From Lentzea waywayandensis (GTDB lineage Bacteria > Actinomycetota > Actinomycetes > Mycobacteriales > Pseudonocardiaceae): a stretch of 64,000 nt of DNA. The notes under the pieces are model-generated. The model was not told where the DNA came from. It made no database searches and saw nothing but the letters and a program-made list of their open reading frames with translations. The translations under genes and the position numbers were made by a program. How positions within the stretch are numbered: position 1 is the first letter of the stretch; every line of letters begins with the position of its first letter. Of this stretch, positions 10,088-18,079 are shown piece after piece. The DNA lies in contig NZ_FOYL01000010.1 of assembly GCF_900115955.1 (NCBI RefSeq), positions 124,001 to 188,000 of the forward strand, in the 5' to 3' direction.

Positions 10088-11242
10088 ATGACGATCCTGT
10101 GCGAACCGGCCGCTCTCGCCGGACAGCTCTCCCCTGCGCTCGGCGGTGACGTCCGCACCGCGGGGACCCTGGGCGAGACCTCGCGGCTGCTCGCCGCCGA
10201 CCCCGCCGAGACCCTGGTCGTCGTCGGTCCCGCCATCGACCTGGACGAGGCCCTGGCGTTCACCGCGGGCCTGCGGGTCGAACGTCCTTCCGCCGGCGTG
10301 GTGCTGCTGCGCGACGTGCTCGACGTCGTGGTGCTGACCAGTGCGCTGCGCGCCGGCGTGCGGGAGGTCGTGGCGCGGGACGACCTCGCGGCGCTGGTGG
10401 ACGCCTGCACGCGGTCACGGGCGCTGTCCGCGCAGGTCACCGGAGTGCCGCTGCCCCGGGCCGACGAACGCGGGCACGGTCAGGTGATCACCGTGTTCGC
10501 CGCGAAGGGCGGGTGCGGCAAGACGACGCTGGCGGTGAACCTGGCCGCGGTGCTCGCCGCCGGCGGGGAGCGGTCGGTGTGCCTGGTGGACCTCGATCTC
10601 GCGTTCGGCGACGTCGGCATCTGCCTGCGGGCCGAGCCGGTCCGCACGATCGTGCACGGGCTCGGCATGGTCGGCCACGTCGACGCCGCGGGCGCGTCGT
10701 CGCTGCTCACGGCCTGCCGGCCGGGACTGAGCGCGTTGCTCGCGCCGGTCGAACCCGGTGACGCGGAACGGATTCCGGCGACGCTCGTCAGCGAACTGCT
10801 GGAGGTGCTGCCGACGATGTTCGACTTCGTCGTCGTCGACACGCCGTCCGCGTTCAGCGAGCACGTGCTGGCCGCGATGGACGCCTCGCACCACCACGTC
10901 CTGCTGACCACGCCGGACGTGCCGGCGTTGAAGAACCTGCGCGTGACGCTGGACATGCTGGACCTGCTGTCGTACGCGCACGACATCCGGTCGATCGTGC
11001 TCAACCGGTCCGACTCCAAGGTCGGGCTCTCGATGGACGACATCGAACGCGTCGTGCGCAACGACATCCGCGCCCACGTGCCGTCCAGCAGGGACGTGCC
11101 GATCTCGGTCAACAAGGGCAACCCGATCGTCCTCGACCTGCCCAGGCACCCCGTCAGCGAGGCCATCTCGCGGTTCGCCCGTGAACACGTGCTCGCCGAA
11201 CCCGTGGCCGCCGCCAGGTCCTCGAAGAGGTGGTTCCGATGA
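10088..11242 (+). CDS. tadZ: TadZ/CpaE-like MinD-family ATPase
   Basis: 384 residues. The N-terminal 130 residues look like an atypical receiver domain without the phospho-acceptor Asp, as in TadZ/CpaE. A ParA/MinD ATPase follows with the deviant Walker A AAKGGCGKTT at about 138-147, switch I-like VDLDLAFGDVG, and Walker B FVVVDTPSAF. TadZ localises the secretion ATPase at the membrane pole. The ATG at 10088 is 8 nt downstream of cpaB. Its stop overlaps the tadA start as ATGA, so the two proteins are probably made in matched amounts. Confidence 0.9.
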   Translation: MTILCEPAALAGQLSPALGGDVRTAGTLGETSRLLAADPAETLVVVGPAIDLDEALAFTAGLRVERPSAGVVLLRDVLDVVVLTSALRAGVREVVARDDLAALVDACTRSRALSAQVTGVPLPRADERGHGQVITVFAAKGGCGKTTLAVNLAAVLAAGGERSVCLVDLDLAFGDVGICLRAEPVRTIVHGLGMVGHVDAAGASSLLTACRPGLSALLAPVEPGDAERIPATLVSELLEVLPTMFDFVVVDTPSAFSEHVLAAMDASHHHVLLTTPDVPALKNLRVTLDMLDLLSYAHDIRSIVLNRSDSKVGLSMDDIERVVRNDIRAHVPSSRDVPISVNKGNPIVLDLPRHPVSEAISRFAREHVLAEPVAAARSSKRWFR

Positions 11243-12591
11243 GCCTGGCCAATCGCATTGCCGCGCAACGGGAATCGTCCTCGCCGACGCCGCCGGTGCG
11301 CCGCCAGTCCCGTGCCGCCGACCCGTTCGCCGAGGTCAAGCGCAGCGTGCACGCGGGTCTGCTGGAAGTGCTGGGCCCCAAGCTCTACGACGCGCACCTC
11401 GACCAGCGCGAGCTGGAAACTCGCGTCCGCCAGACGTTGCAGGCGGTGCTGGAGCGCGACGAGACACCGCTGACCAACGCCGACCGCGCCCGCGTCGCGC
11501 TGGAGGTGCTGGACGAGATCCTGGGCCACGGTCCGCTGGAACCCTATCTCCGGGACCCCGGCATCTCGGAGATCATGGTCAACGGGTTCGACCAGATCTA
11601 CGTCGAACGCGCCGGGCGGCTGGAGCCGGTGCCCGTGGCGTTCGCGGACGAGTCGCACCTGCGCCGCACCATCGACAAGATCGTGGCCAAGGTCGGCCGC
11701 CGGGTGGACGAGGCCTCGCCGATGGTCGACGCCCGCCTGCCCGACGGCAGCCGCGTCAATGCCGTCGTGCCACCGATCGCGCTGGACGGCTCGGTGCTGA
11801 CGATCCGCAAGTTCGCCGCCGACCCGTTCACGGTCGACGACCTCGTCGGGTTCGGCACGCTGACGCCCGCGACGGCGTACCTGCTGCAGGCGTGCGTGCA
11901 CGGGCGGATGAACATCCTGATCGGCGGCGGCACCGGCTCCGGCAAGACGACGTCGCTGAACGTGCTGTCGTCGTTCGTGCCCGCCGACGAGCGGATCGTC
12001 ACGATCGAGGACGCCGCGGAACTGCAGCTGCGCCAGGACCACGTGCTGCGCCTGGAGGCCCGGCCGCCGAACGTGGAGTCGCGGGGTGAGGTGGCCGTGC
12101 GGGACCTGGTGCGCAACGCGTTGCGCATGCGGCCCGACCGGATCATCGTCGGCGAGGTCCGCGACGGTGCGGCACTGGACATGTTGCAGGCCATGAACAC
12201 CGGCCACGACGGCTCGATCACCACCGTGCACTCCAACTCGCCGCGCGACTCGTTGTCCCGGTTGGAGACGATGGTGCTGATGGCGGGCGTGGACCTGCCG
12301 TCGCGGGCGATCCGCGAGCAGATGGCGTCCGCGATCGACCTGATCGTGCACCAGTCGCGGCTGAAGGACGGCACGCGGCGGATCACGCACATCACCGAGG
12401 TCATCGGGATGGAAGGCGAGATCGTCACCCTGCAGGACATCTTCACGTTCGACTTCCACGCCGGCGTCGACGAGCGCGGGATCTACCGGGGTTCCCTTCA
12501 GTCGACCGGGTTGCGGCCGCACTTCGTGGAGCGGTTGCGGGACCGCGGGATCGACGTTCCACCGCACCTGTTCGGAGGTGGTCCGCGATGA
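11239..12591 (+). CDS. tadA: TadA/CpaF-type secretion ATPase
   Basis: 450 residues. It has an N-terminal domain and a type II/IV secretion ATPase core: Walker A GGGTGSGKTTS at about 229, an Asp box and Walker B region ending RIIVGEVRDGAALDML, and the His box GHDGSITTVHSNSPRD. It powers pilin polymerisation through TadB/TadC. The ATG at 11239 overlaps the tadZ stop, and GAAGAGG stands 8 nt upstream. A GTG at 11230 would add three residues. The stop overlaps the next start by 4 nt (ATGA). Confidence 0.95.
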   Translation: MSLANRIAAQRESSSPTPPVRRQSRAADPFAEVKRSVHAGLLEVLGPKLYDAHLDQRELETRVRQTLQAVLERDETPLTNADRARVALEVLDEILGHGPLEPYLRDPGISEIMVNGFDQIYVERAGRLEPVPVAFADESHLRRTIDKIVAKVGRRVDEASPMVDARLPDGSRVNAVVPPIALDGSVLTIRKFAADPFTVDDLVGFGTLTPATAYLLQACVHGRMNILIGGGTGSGKTTSLNVLSSFVPADERIVTIEDAAELQLRQDHVLRLEARPPNVESRGEVAVRDLVRNALRMRPDRIIVGEVRDGAALDMLQAMNTGHDGSITTVHSNSPRDSLSRLETMVLMAGVDLPSRAIREQMASAIDLIVHQSRLKDGTRRITHITEVIGMEGEIVTLQDIFTFDFHAGVDERGIYRGSLQSTGLRPHFVERLRDRGIDVPPHLFGGGPR

Positions 12592-14195
12592 CCCGGCTTC
12601 TCTCCGGCTTCCTGGCCGGCCTTCTGCTGACGTTGGTGTTCAGCGCTTCCGCCTTCGCCGCGCCGACTCGCGGGGTGGTCGTGCTGCTCGACACCAGCGG
12701 GTCCATGGCGCCGGACCGGATCGTCGTCGCCCGGCAGGCGATCGCGACGTACGTGGCCCAGCTGCCCGCCGACGTCCAGGTCGGGCTGGTGGCGTTCTCG
12801 TCGCAGCCCTCGCTGGTTCTCGCGCCCACCGCGGACAGAAGTGCGTTCTCCGGTGCGCTGGACCGGTTGCAGGCCAAGGGTGACACGTCGTTGTTCGACG
12901 CCGTGCCGGTCGGCCTGTCGGCGTTGCAGGGGATCGACGAGCGGCGCATGGTGATCGTGTCCGACGGCGAGGACACGGTGTCTCGCTCCACTGTGGACAG
13001 TGCCGTGTCGGCCGTCGCCTCTGCCGGTGTGCCGACGGACGTGATCGGCTTCCAGTACAGCGACGAGGCTTTGCGCCGGATCGCCGCGGCCGCGGGCGGA
13101 CGTCTGCTGACCGCCTCGGACGCCGCTGCCCTCGCCGCCGCTTTCGCCGCACTGGCCGTGCCTTCCCAGGCTCCTCCGTCCGCCGTCGCGACGCCCGAGC
13201 CGACGCCCTTGCCGGTCGTCGTGCCCGCTCCGTCTCCCGGGCGGAACTGGGCGGTCGGGATGCTGATCGCCGGCACGTTCCTGGTGGTGTTCCTCGTCGT
13301 GATCATGCTGCTGGCGCCGCGCCGTTCGGCGGCCGGCCGCAGGCTGGAACGGCACCTGGAGCACTACGGCGCGCAGGAACCCGTTGGGCAGGAGGAAAGT
13401 CAGGCCGCCCAGACCGCCGTCGTGTGGACCCGGCGGGTGATGAGCGAGGACGGCGCCGCCCGCCTCGCCGACCGGCTCGACCTGGCAGGGATGAAGGCCG
13501 GCCCCGCCGAGTGGACCGTGCTGCGGTTCTGCGCTGGCGCCGGTCTCGCCGCGCTGTTCACGGTGCTGACGACGTGGTGGATCGGCGTGCCGCTGGGCGC
13601 GTTGCTCAGCTGGCTGCTGTCGGCACTGGTGGTGCGGGCGCGAACCTCGAAGCGCCGCGCCGCGTTCGCCGACCAGCTCCCGGACGTGCTGCAGCTGGTC
13701 GCGAGCTCGCTGCGCTCCGGTTTCTCGCTGGCCCAGTCGATCGACGCCGTCGTCCGCGACGACACGCAGCCCACCGCGGGCGAGTTCTCCCGCGCGCTGG
13801 CCGCCACCCGCATCGGCGCCGAACTGGAGGACGCGCTCGACCGCGTGGCCTCGCGCATGCACAGCGCCGACCTCGCGTGGGTGGTGATGGCGATCCGCAT
13901 CCAGCGCCAGGTCGGCGGCAACCTCGCCGAGGTGTTGATGAACACCGTCGCGACCATGCGCGACCGCTCCCAGACCCACCGCCACGTCCGCGCCCTGTCC
14001 GCGGAAGGCCGCCTGTCCGCGTACGTCCTGGTAGGACTGCCGATCTTCCTGGCGGGGTTCCTGTTCTGGTTCCGCGCGGAGTACATGCGGCCGCTCTACA
14101 CGACGCTGATCGGCGTCGTGATGCTCTCGTGCGCCGCAGTGCTGGTCGTGCTCGGTTCCTTGTGGATGCGCAAACTCGTGCGCGTGGAGGTGTGA
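12588..14195 (+). CDS. tadB: VWA-TadB fusion: inner-membrane platform with extracellular von Willebrand A domain
   Basis: 535 residues. A signal peptide (FLAGLLLTLVFSASAFA) precedes a von Willebrand A domain (about 28-190) with the MIDAS core LLDTSGSMAP and a second metal-site region SLFDAVP...VSDGEDT. A Pro-rich linker (about 195-220) and one membrane segment lead into a complete TadB/GspF domain (about 290-500) with helices around QLPDVLQLVASSLRSGFSL, GGNLAEVL and C-terminal membrane segments. TadB normally has no VWA part. The fusion places a metal-dependent adhesion-type domain outside the cell on the pilus platform. It is coupled to tadA by ATGA and sits 1 nt before tadC. Confidence 0.9.
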   Translation: MTRLLSGFLAGLLLTLVFSASAFAAPTRGVVVLLDTSGSMAPDRIVVARQAIATYVAQLPADVQVGLVAFSSQPSLVLAPTADRSAFSGALDRLQAKGDTSLFDAVPVGLSALQGIDERRMVIVSDGEDTVSRSTVDSAVSAVASAGVPTDVIGFQYSDEALRRIAAAAGGRLLTASDAAALAAAFAALAVPSQAPPSAVATPEPTPLPVVVPAPSPGRNWAVGMLIAGTFLVVFLVVIMLLAPRRSAAGRRLERHLEHYGAQEPVGQEESQAAQTAVVWTRRVMSEDGAARLADRLDLAGMKAGPAEWTVLRFCAGAGLAALFTVLTTWWIGVPLGALLSWLLSALVVRARTSKRRAAFADQLPDVLQLVASSLRSGFSLAQSIDAVVRDDTQPTAGEFSRALAATRIGAELEDALDRVASRMHSADLAWVVMAIRIQRQVGGNLAEVLMNTVATMRDRSQTHRHVRALSAEGRLSAYVLVGLPIFLAGFLFWFRAEYMRPLYTTLIGVVMLSCAAVLVVLGSLWMRKLVRVEV

Positions 14196-14196
14196 C

Positions 14197-15081
14197 ATGG
14201 CGCTGTACCTCGGACTTGGCTGCCTACTTCTCGCGGTGTTCCTCGGAACCGCCGCCGTCGTCCTCAAACCACGCGCCACCGCCGCCGGCTCCCTCGCACT
14301 CATCGAGACGAGCTACTCGGCCGCCGTCTCCTCCACGCCAGACGCGGTCGTCTCGCCCGGCTGGCTGCGCTCGATCGCCGTGCGGCTGTCCCCGGCAGGC
14401 GTCGCGGCGGGGTTGCAACGGCGCCTGGACCTCGCCGGCAACCCCGCCGCGTGGACCCCGGACCGCGTGCTGGCCGCCAAGGGCCTGGGTCTCCTGCTCG
14501 GCGCCGCCCTCGGCGGCCTGCTCGGCGTCCGTTCGGTGGGCTGGCTGGTCACCGGCGTCATCGTCGGCGCCGTGTTCGGTTTCTTCCTGCCCGACCTGCT
14601 GCTGCTCAACGCGGGCCAGAAACGCCAGGAGCGGATCCGCCGCGCCCTGCCCGACGCCCTCGACATGCTCACCGTGTGCGTGGAGGCAGGCCTGGGCTTC
14701 GACGCCGCCATGGCCCAGGTGGCCCGCAACACCTCGGGCCCGCTGGCCCAGGAGTGCGCCCGCGTCCTGCAGGAGATGCAGATCGGGAAGTCCCGCAACG
14801 AGTCCCTGCGTTCCCTGACGCTGCGCACCACCGTCGCCGAGCTCCGCGCCTTCGTCTCGGCGCTGGCCCAGGCAGGCGAACTGGGCGTCCCCATCGCCGC
14901 GGTACTGCGCGAACAGGCCCACGAAATGCGGGTCCGCCGCCGCCAGCGCGCGGAGGAACAAGCCCAGAAGGTCCCCGTGAAGATCCTGTTTCCGCTGATC
15001 ACGTGCCTCTTCCCGGCCATGTTCGTGATCATCATCGGGCCCGGCGCCATCAGCATCGCCCGCGTCCTGATGAATCTGTAG
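14197..15081 (+). CDS. tadC: TadC-like type II secretion F family membrane protein
   Basis: 294 residues. An N-terminal membrane segment, a central GspF/TadC domain (RIRRALPDALDMLTVCVEAGLG, read here as separate conserved pieces ALPDALDML and VEAGLGFDAAM), an LRAFVSALAQAGELGVPI motif, and C-terminal membrane segments (ILFPLITCLFPAMFVIIIGPG). With TadB it forms the platform acted on by TadA. It begins 1 nt after the VWA-TadB stop. The last structural gene of the Tad locus; a 163-bp spacer with repeats separates it from the regulator. Confidence 0.93.
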   Translation: MALYLGLGCLLLAVFLGTAAVVLKPRATAAGSLALIETSYSAAVSSTPDAVVSPGWLRSIAVRLSPAGVAAGLQRRLDLAGNPAAWTPDRVLAAKGLGLLLGAALGGLLGVRSVGWLVTGVIVGAVFGFFLPDLLLLNAGQKRQERIRRALPDALDMLTVCVEAGLGFDAAMAQVARNTSGPLAQECARVLQEMQIGKSRNESLRSLTLRTTVAELRAFVSALAQAGELGVPIAAVLREQAHEMRVRRRQRAEEQAQKVPVKILFPLITCLFPAMFVIIIGPGAISIARVLMNL

Positions 15082-15180
15082 GTCCCTGTGATTCCGCAGA
15101 TCCCCGTGAATCCCTAGGTCCCTGTCCACTCAGGACCGATGACCCTGTTGCTCCTTCCGGCAACCCTGTTGGTCCGTTCG
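15066..15180. repeat. Degenerate direct repeats after tadC
   Basis: Successive CCCTGTGATTCCG / CCCCGTGAATCCC / CCCTGTCCACTC-like units at about 15084-15130 are followed by a 19-nt imperfect pair ACCCTGTTGCTCCTTCCGG and ACCCTGTTGGTCCGTTCGG. They lie between tadC and the regulator gene. No open reading frame uses them. Confidence 0.5.
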
Positions 15181-15196
15181 GTGTAACCAAATAGGA

Positions 15197-15232
15197 CTCC
15201 TTGAGCGACATGCGGGATGAACCTTCAAGGAG
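15197..15232 (+). promoter_or_regulatory. Hairpin overlapping the ribosome binding site of the Tad regulator
   Basis: CTCCTTGA (15197-15204) is perfectly complementary to TCAAGGAG (15225-15232), separated by 20 nt. The right arm contains the AAGGAG Shine-Dalgarno of the regulator whose ATG is at 15245. Pairing would hide the site; this is inferred from sequence only. Confidence 0.45.
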
Positions 15233-15244
15233 AGGGGACAGCTC

Positions 15245-15883
15245 ATGGTGATCAGAGTTGTCGTCGTCGACGGACACGCGCTCACCCGCTTCGGCCTGAA
15301 GATGCTCGCCGTCGCCAACACAGACCTGGAGTTCGTGGCGGAGGCGAACACCGCGGCCGATGCCCCCGCCGTGATCGCGGCGGCCACCCCGAACGTGGTC
15401 ACCGTGGCGGTCGGCCTGCCCGACGGCGACGGCCTGAGGCTGGCCAGAGACCTGCGCGACCGCCATCCCGCCCTAGGCATCGTGGTGATGACGTCACACG
15501 GCGAGGACGACGTGCTGTTCCGCGCCCTGGAAACCGGCGCGTCGGCGTTCGTGGGCAAAACCGCCCCCATAGAGGAAATCCTCTGCGCCATCCGGCACGC
15601 CGCCGTAGCGGCGTCCTCGTTCACCGCGGCAGGCCTCGCCAACGCCATGGCCCGCCGCCAAGCCTCCCGCCTGGTCCTCAGCCCGCGCGAACGCGAGGTG
15701 CTGGACCTCCTGCGCGACGGCGTCTCGATCCCGGCCATTGCTCGCACCCTGTACGTCTCGCCTTCGACGGCCAAGACCTACGTCTCCCGCCTCTACGAGA
15801 AGCTCGGCGTGTCCAACCGCGCCCAGGCACTCATGGCGGCGCTGCGCATGGGCCTCATCCACAGCGACGCGGCGACCGCCTGA
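15245..15883 (+). CDS. Orphan NarL/LuxR-type response regulator lacking phospho-acceptor
   Basis: 212 residues: a receiver domain (1-120) and a C-terminal LuxR-type helix-turn-helix (about 145-205, LSPREREVLDLLRDG and YVSPSTAKTYVSRLYEKLG). The receiver is degenerate. The usual LLDLxLPDGDG reads VAVGLPDGDG, so Ala replaces the Asp that is phosphorylated, and the acidic pair VDDH reads VDGH. The conserved Thr (VMTS) and Lys (VGKT) remain. It therefore probably works without phosphorylation. No histidine kinase gene is nearby. Its place at the end of the Tad locus suggests control of pilus genes. AAGGAGAGGGG lies upstream of the ATG. Confidence 0.9.
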   Translation: MVIRVVVVDGHALTRFGLKMLAVANTDLEFVAEANTAADAPAVIAAATPNVVTVAVGLPDGDGLRLARDLRDRHPALGIVVMTSHGEDDVLFRALETGASAFVGKTAPIEEILCAIRHAAVAASSFTAAGLANAMARRQASRLVLSPREREVLDLLRDGVSIPAIARTLYVSPSTAKTYVSRLYEKLGVSNRAQALMAALRMGLIHSDAATA

Positions 15884-15928
15884 CGTCGCTCGTGGGCTGC
15901 CCGGTCGCGCGGACTGAAGTCCCAGCGG

Positions 15929-15991
15929 GCTGACGTTCCTGGGGGCTGACGTTCCTGGGGGCTGACGTTCCTGGGGCTGACGTTCCTGGGG
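15929..15991. repeat. 16-bp tandem repeat array
   Basis: Four nearly perfect copies of GCTGACGTTCCTGGGG start at 15929, 15945, 15961 and 15976 (the third unit is one G shorter). Diverged copies flank them: GACTGAAGTCCCAGCG before, and GCTGTGGTCCCCGCTG, GCTGAAGTCCCTGTGA and GCCGAAGTCCCCCGCG after, so the decayed array spans about 15911-16037. No supported gene lies in 15884-16244. Confidence 0.85.
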
Positions 15992-16244
15992 GCTGTGGTC
16001 CCCGCTGGCTGAAGTCCCTGTGAGCCGAAGTCCCCCGCGAGCCGCCCGGTCCCCACCGCGGCCGCACCCAGGCCCAATTCCTGTCGGTCGCAGATCTCGA
16101 TGTTCGCGCTCGTGGCAGTTCGGGCGCGCGCAAGTACGGCCAACTCATGATCATCGAGCGCAGAGCTACTGCCATGCGGGCTGCCCACAGCCGGGCGAGC
16201 GTTCCCGCGGCTACTCCTCGGCATCCGCACCGACCGCATTGGGG

Positions 16245-16541
16245 CTACGCCCACCAGAAGGTCCACAGCGTCGCGCCGCTCACGACCAGCACCGCCAGCG
16301 AGGCGACCGGCGCCTTCCAGTCCGCGTACCGGTCGGCCACGATCTGCCCGCCGACCACGAGCAACGCCGCCACCACGTGCGCGACGACGGACAACGTGCC
16401 GGGCCCAGGCAGATCACGGGAGTTCGCGTAGAACTGGACGCCGATGTTCCCCAGGGCCAGCAGCACCATGCCCACCGCGAGCACACCGCTCACAGCGCGC
16501 AGGATTCCGAAGGTCCGCGACGGCCGCTTTGCTGCTTCCAC
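16245..16541 (-). CDS. Small membrane protein
   Basis: 98 residues with three predicted membrane helices: GILRAVSGVLAVGMVLLALG, LSVVAHVVAALLVVGGQIVA and VASLAVLVVSGATLWTFWW. A polar link (VQFYANSRDLPGPGT) joins the first two. I recognise no family. The start is uncertain. The GTG at 16541 has GGGAG 5 nt upstream, a GTG at 16547 is an alternative, and a TTG at 16568 opens the frame. It is isolated between two tandem-repeat arrays, with no operon partner. The strong hydrophobic pattern and G/C third-position bias argue that it is real. Confidence 0.65.
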   Translation of the reverse strand: MEAAKRPSRTFGILRAVSGVLAVGMVLLALGNIGVQFYANSRDLPGPGTLSVVAHVVAALLVVGGQIVADRYADWKAPVASLAVLVVSGATLWTFWWA

Positions 16542-16666
16542 GTCCACTCCCGCCACCCTACGGGGCAAGGGGTACGCGGGCAGTCATGGCCCAGCAGCCC
16601 TGGCGACGCCCTACGGCAAAAGCCGCACTCCAGACATCCGTACGGGGCAGATGCAGCCCGCCCGAC

Positions 16667-16835
16667 GCAGCCTGCCCAACGCCGCCCACTCGACGCCGCC
16701 CACTCGACGCCGCCCACTCGACGCCGCCCACTCGACGCCGCCCACTCGACGCCGCCCACTCGACGCCACCCGCTCGACGCCACCCGCTCGACGCCACCCG
16801 CTCGACGCCACCCGCCCGACGCCGCCCGCCCGAGA
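16667..16835. repeat. 14-bp minisatellite, about 11-12 units
   Basis: Six identical copies of GCCGCCCACTCGAC run from 16681 to 16764. Three identical copies of a variant GCCACCCGCTCGAC (16765-16806), one GCCACCCGCCCGAC and a final partial unit follow, and a diverged unit (GCAGCCTGCCCAAC) precedes at 16667. The period of 14 is not a multiple of three, so the array leaves all frames open on both strands and makes long false reading frames. Confidence 0.93.
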
Positions 16836-17141
16836 CGCCACCCGCCGTCCATCTCGGCGGCCGTCTGGAAGCACACGAACGACCAAGGGACACGGAGCAC
16901 AAGGAGCCGCCGCACCAGCCGAGGAGCCTGCTGCCCCAGACCAGCAGCCTGCCGACTCACACCAGCAGCCTGCCGACCGCCCCCGAGCCGGCTGCCCCCG
17001 CGCGCTTCCTTGTCACGCAACGAGCGAAACACGACTTCGGTTCCCGGCTGTCCACAGGCCAACCGACCGAACATAACCGCAGGTCAAACAGCCGCAACCT
17101 GTGGACAACTCGCGATCATGCCCCAAAAGACCCGCCGGCCC
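16836..17141. other. Gene-free stretch with a short repeat and two DnaA-box-like sites
   Basis: The 17-nt sequence ACCAGCAGCCTGCCGAC occurs twice (16940-16956 and 16961-16977). CTGTCCACA (17048-17056) and TGTGGACAA (17100-17108) match the actinobacterial DnaA box TTGTCCACA, the second perfectly on the minus strand, in opposite orientations. No supported gene. Confidence 0.5.
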
Positions 17142-17981
17142 CTACGGAGCCAGGAGCGCCCAGGGGTCCAGCGAAGGCGCCGCCTCCTGCCCCTCCGCAC
17201 AGCTCCGCCGGAAGTCGCACCACTGACACTGCCGCCCCGTCACCGGCGGGAACAGGATCTCCTGGTCCCCGCCGGCCTTCAGCGTCTCCGTGGCCAGGTC
17301 GATCTCGTCCGCGGCCTCCTCGGCGCGCCGGACGTGCCTGGCCAGCGACTCCTCCGTGTGCTCCCACTCCGCCACCGTTCCCGACGGCAGGTGGTGCAGT
17401 TCGACGCGGCGGCACGGCTTGCGCAGCGTTCGGCGGGCCGCCAGCGCGTACAGGGCCAGGGCCTGCGAGCCGCGGGCGTCGTCGGTGGTCAGGACGTGGC
17501 GGCCGGTCTTGTAGTCGACGATGACTAGTTCGCCGTCGCGGTAGTCGATGCGGTCGACCCGGCCCTCGGCCACGATGCGCTCGGTCGGCGAGGACACCCA
17601 GCGTTCGACGCCCAGTGGTTCGAAGTCGACGTCGAGCGAGGTCACGTAGTCGTGGACCCAGCCCTGGGCGCGGGTGCGGTACTCGGCGGCCTGGTCGACG
17701 TCGCGGAAGCCCTCGGACTTCCACTGCCGGTTCAGCAGTGCCACTGCCTGGTCCGGGGTGCGGCGGTCCGGCGGCAGGTCGAACAGGGCCTTCAGGGCGT
17801 TGTGCACGACGGCGCCGAGGGTGTTGTGCGCCCACGCGCCGCCCCTGGGTGGCGAGGGGCGGTCCAGGTACGTCATGCGGAAGCGGCGCGGGCAGCTCGT
17901 CCACGTCGAGAGCTTCGCGGGCGTGACGCGCACGAGCCGACGTGGTGCCGCGGTGCCGAAGTCGAAGCCGAGTTGTTCCAC
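17142..17981 (-). CDS. RecB-like PD-(D/E)XK nuclease with Fe-S cysteine set
   Basis: 279 residues. The nuclease core shows GRVDRIDYRDGELVIVDYKTG in two parts: the Asp of GRVDRID and the Asp-x-Lys of VDYKTG, with QALALYALA after it (the RecB-family Gln-x3-Tyr motif). His in VHNALKAL fits the N-terminal active-site His. Cysteines at WTSCPRR near the N-terminus and QCQWCDFRRSC near the C-terminus form the four-Cys arrangement of Fe-S nucleases such as Cas4 and AddB. It resembles the mycobacterial RecB-family exonuclease Rv2119. No cas genes are nearby. The start is probably the GTG at 17981 after GGTTGGG; a GTG at 18002 is an alternative. Confidence 0.88.
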   Translation of the reverse strand: MEQLGFDFGTAAPRRLVRVTPAKLSTWTSCPRRFRMTYLDRPSPPRGGAWAHNTLGAVVHNALKALFDLPPDRRTPDQAVALLNRQWKSEGFRDVDQAAEYRTRAQGWVHDYVTSLDVDFEPLGVERWVSSPTERIVAEGRVDRIDYRDGELVIVDYKTGRHVLTTDDARGSQALALYALAARRTLRKPCRRVELHHLPSGTVAEWEHTEESLARHVRRAEEAADEIDLATETLKAGGDQEILFPPVTGRQCQWCDFRRSCAEGQEAAPSLDPWALLAP

Positions 17982-18079
17982 CCCAACCAAGTTACTCAGC
18001 ACCCCTGACAGTGTTGGATCGCCCCTGCTCCGCGGATGGCTGTGAGTTCGACCGACACGAACTCGCTACATTTCGCCGC

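Noticed and set aside
15793-16266. Minus-strand frame after the Tad regulator
   Set aside because: It overlaps the regulator's end, is built from the tandem repeats and changes frame at each 15-bp unit; no start signal.
16667-16835. Possible CRISPR array or plasmid iterons
   Set aside because: Copies are back to back without spacers, so not CRISPR. No rep gene is near, so an iteron origin is unsupported.
16490-17074. Repeat-rich minus-strand frames with GGVEWAASSGRR-like periodicity
   Set aside because: They arise because a 14-bp repeat reads open in all frames; the frames overlap the small membrane protein and have no start context.
17142-17981. Cas4 candidate
   Set aside because: The Fe-S nuclease motifs fit, but no other cas gene or CRISPR array is in the window; a general RecB-family nuclease is more likely.
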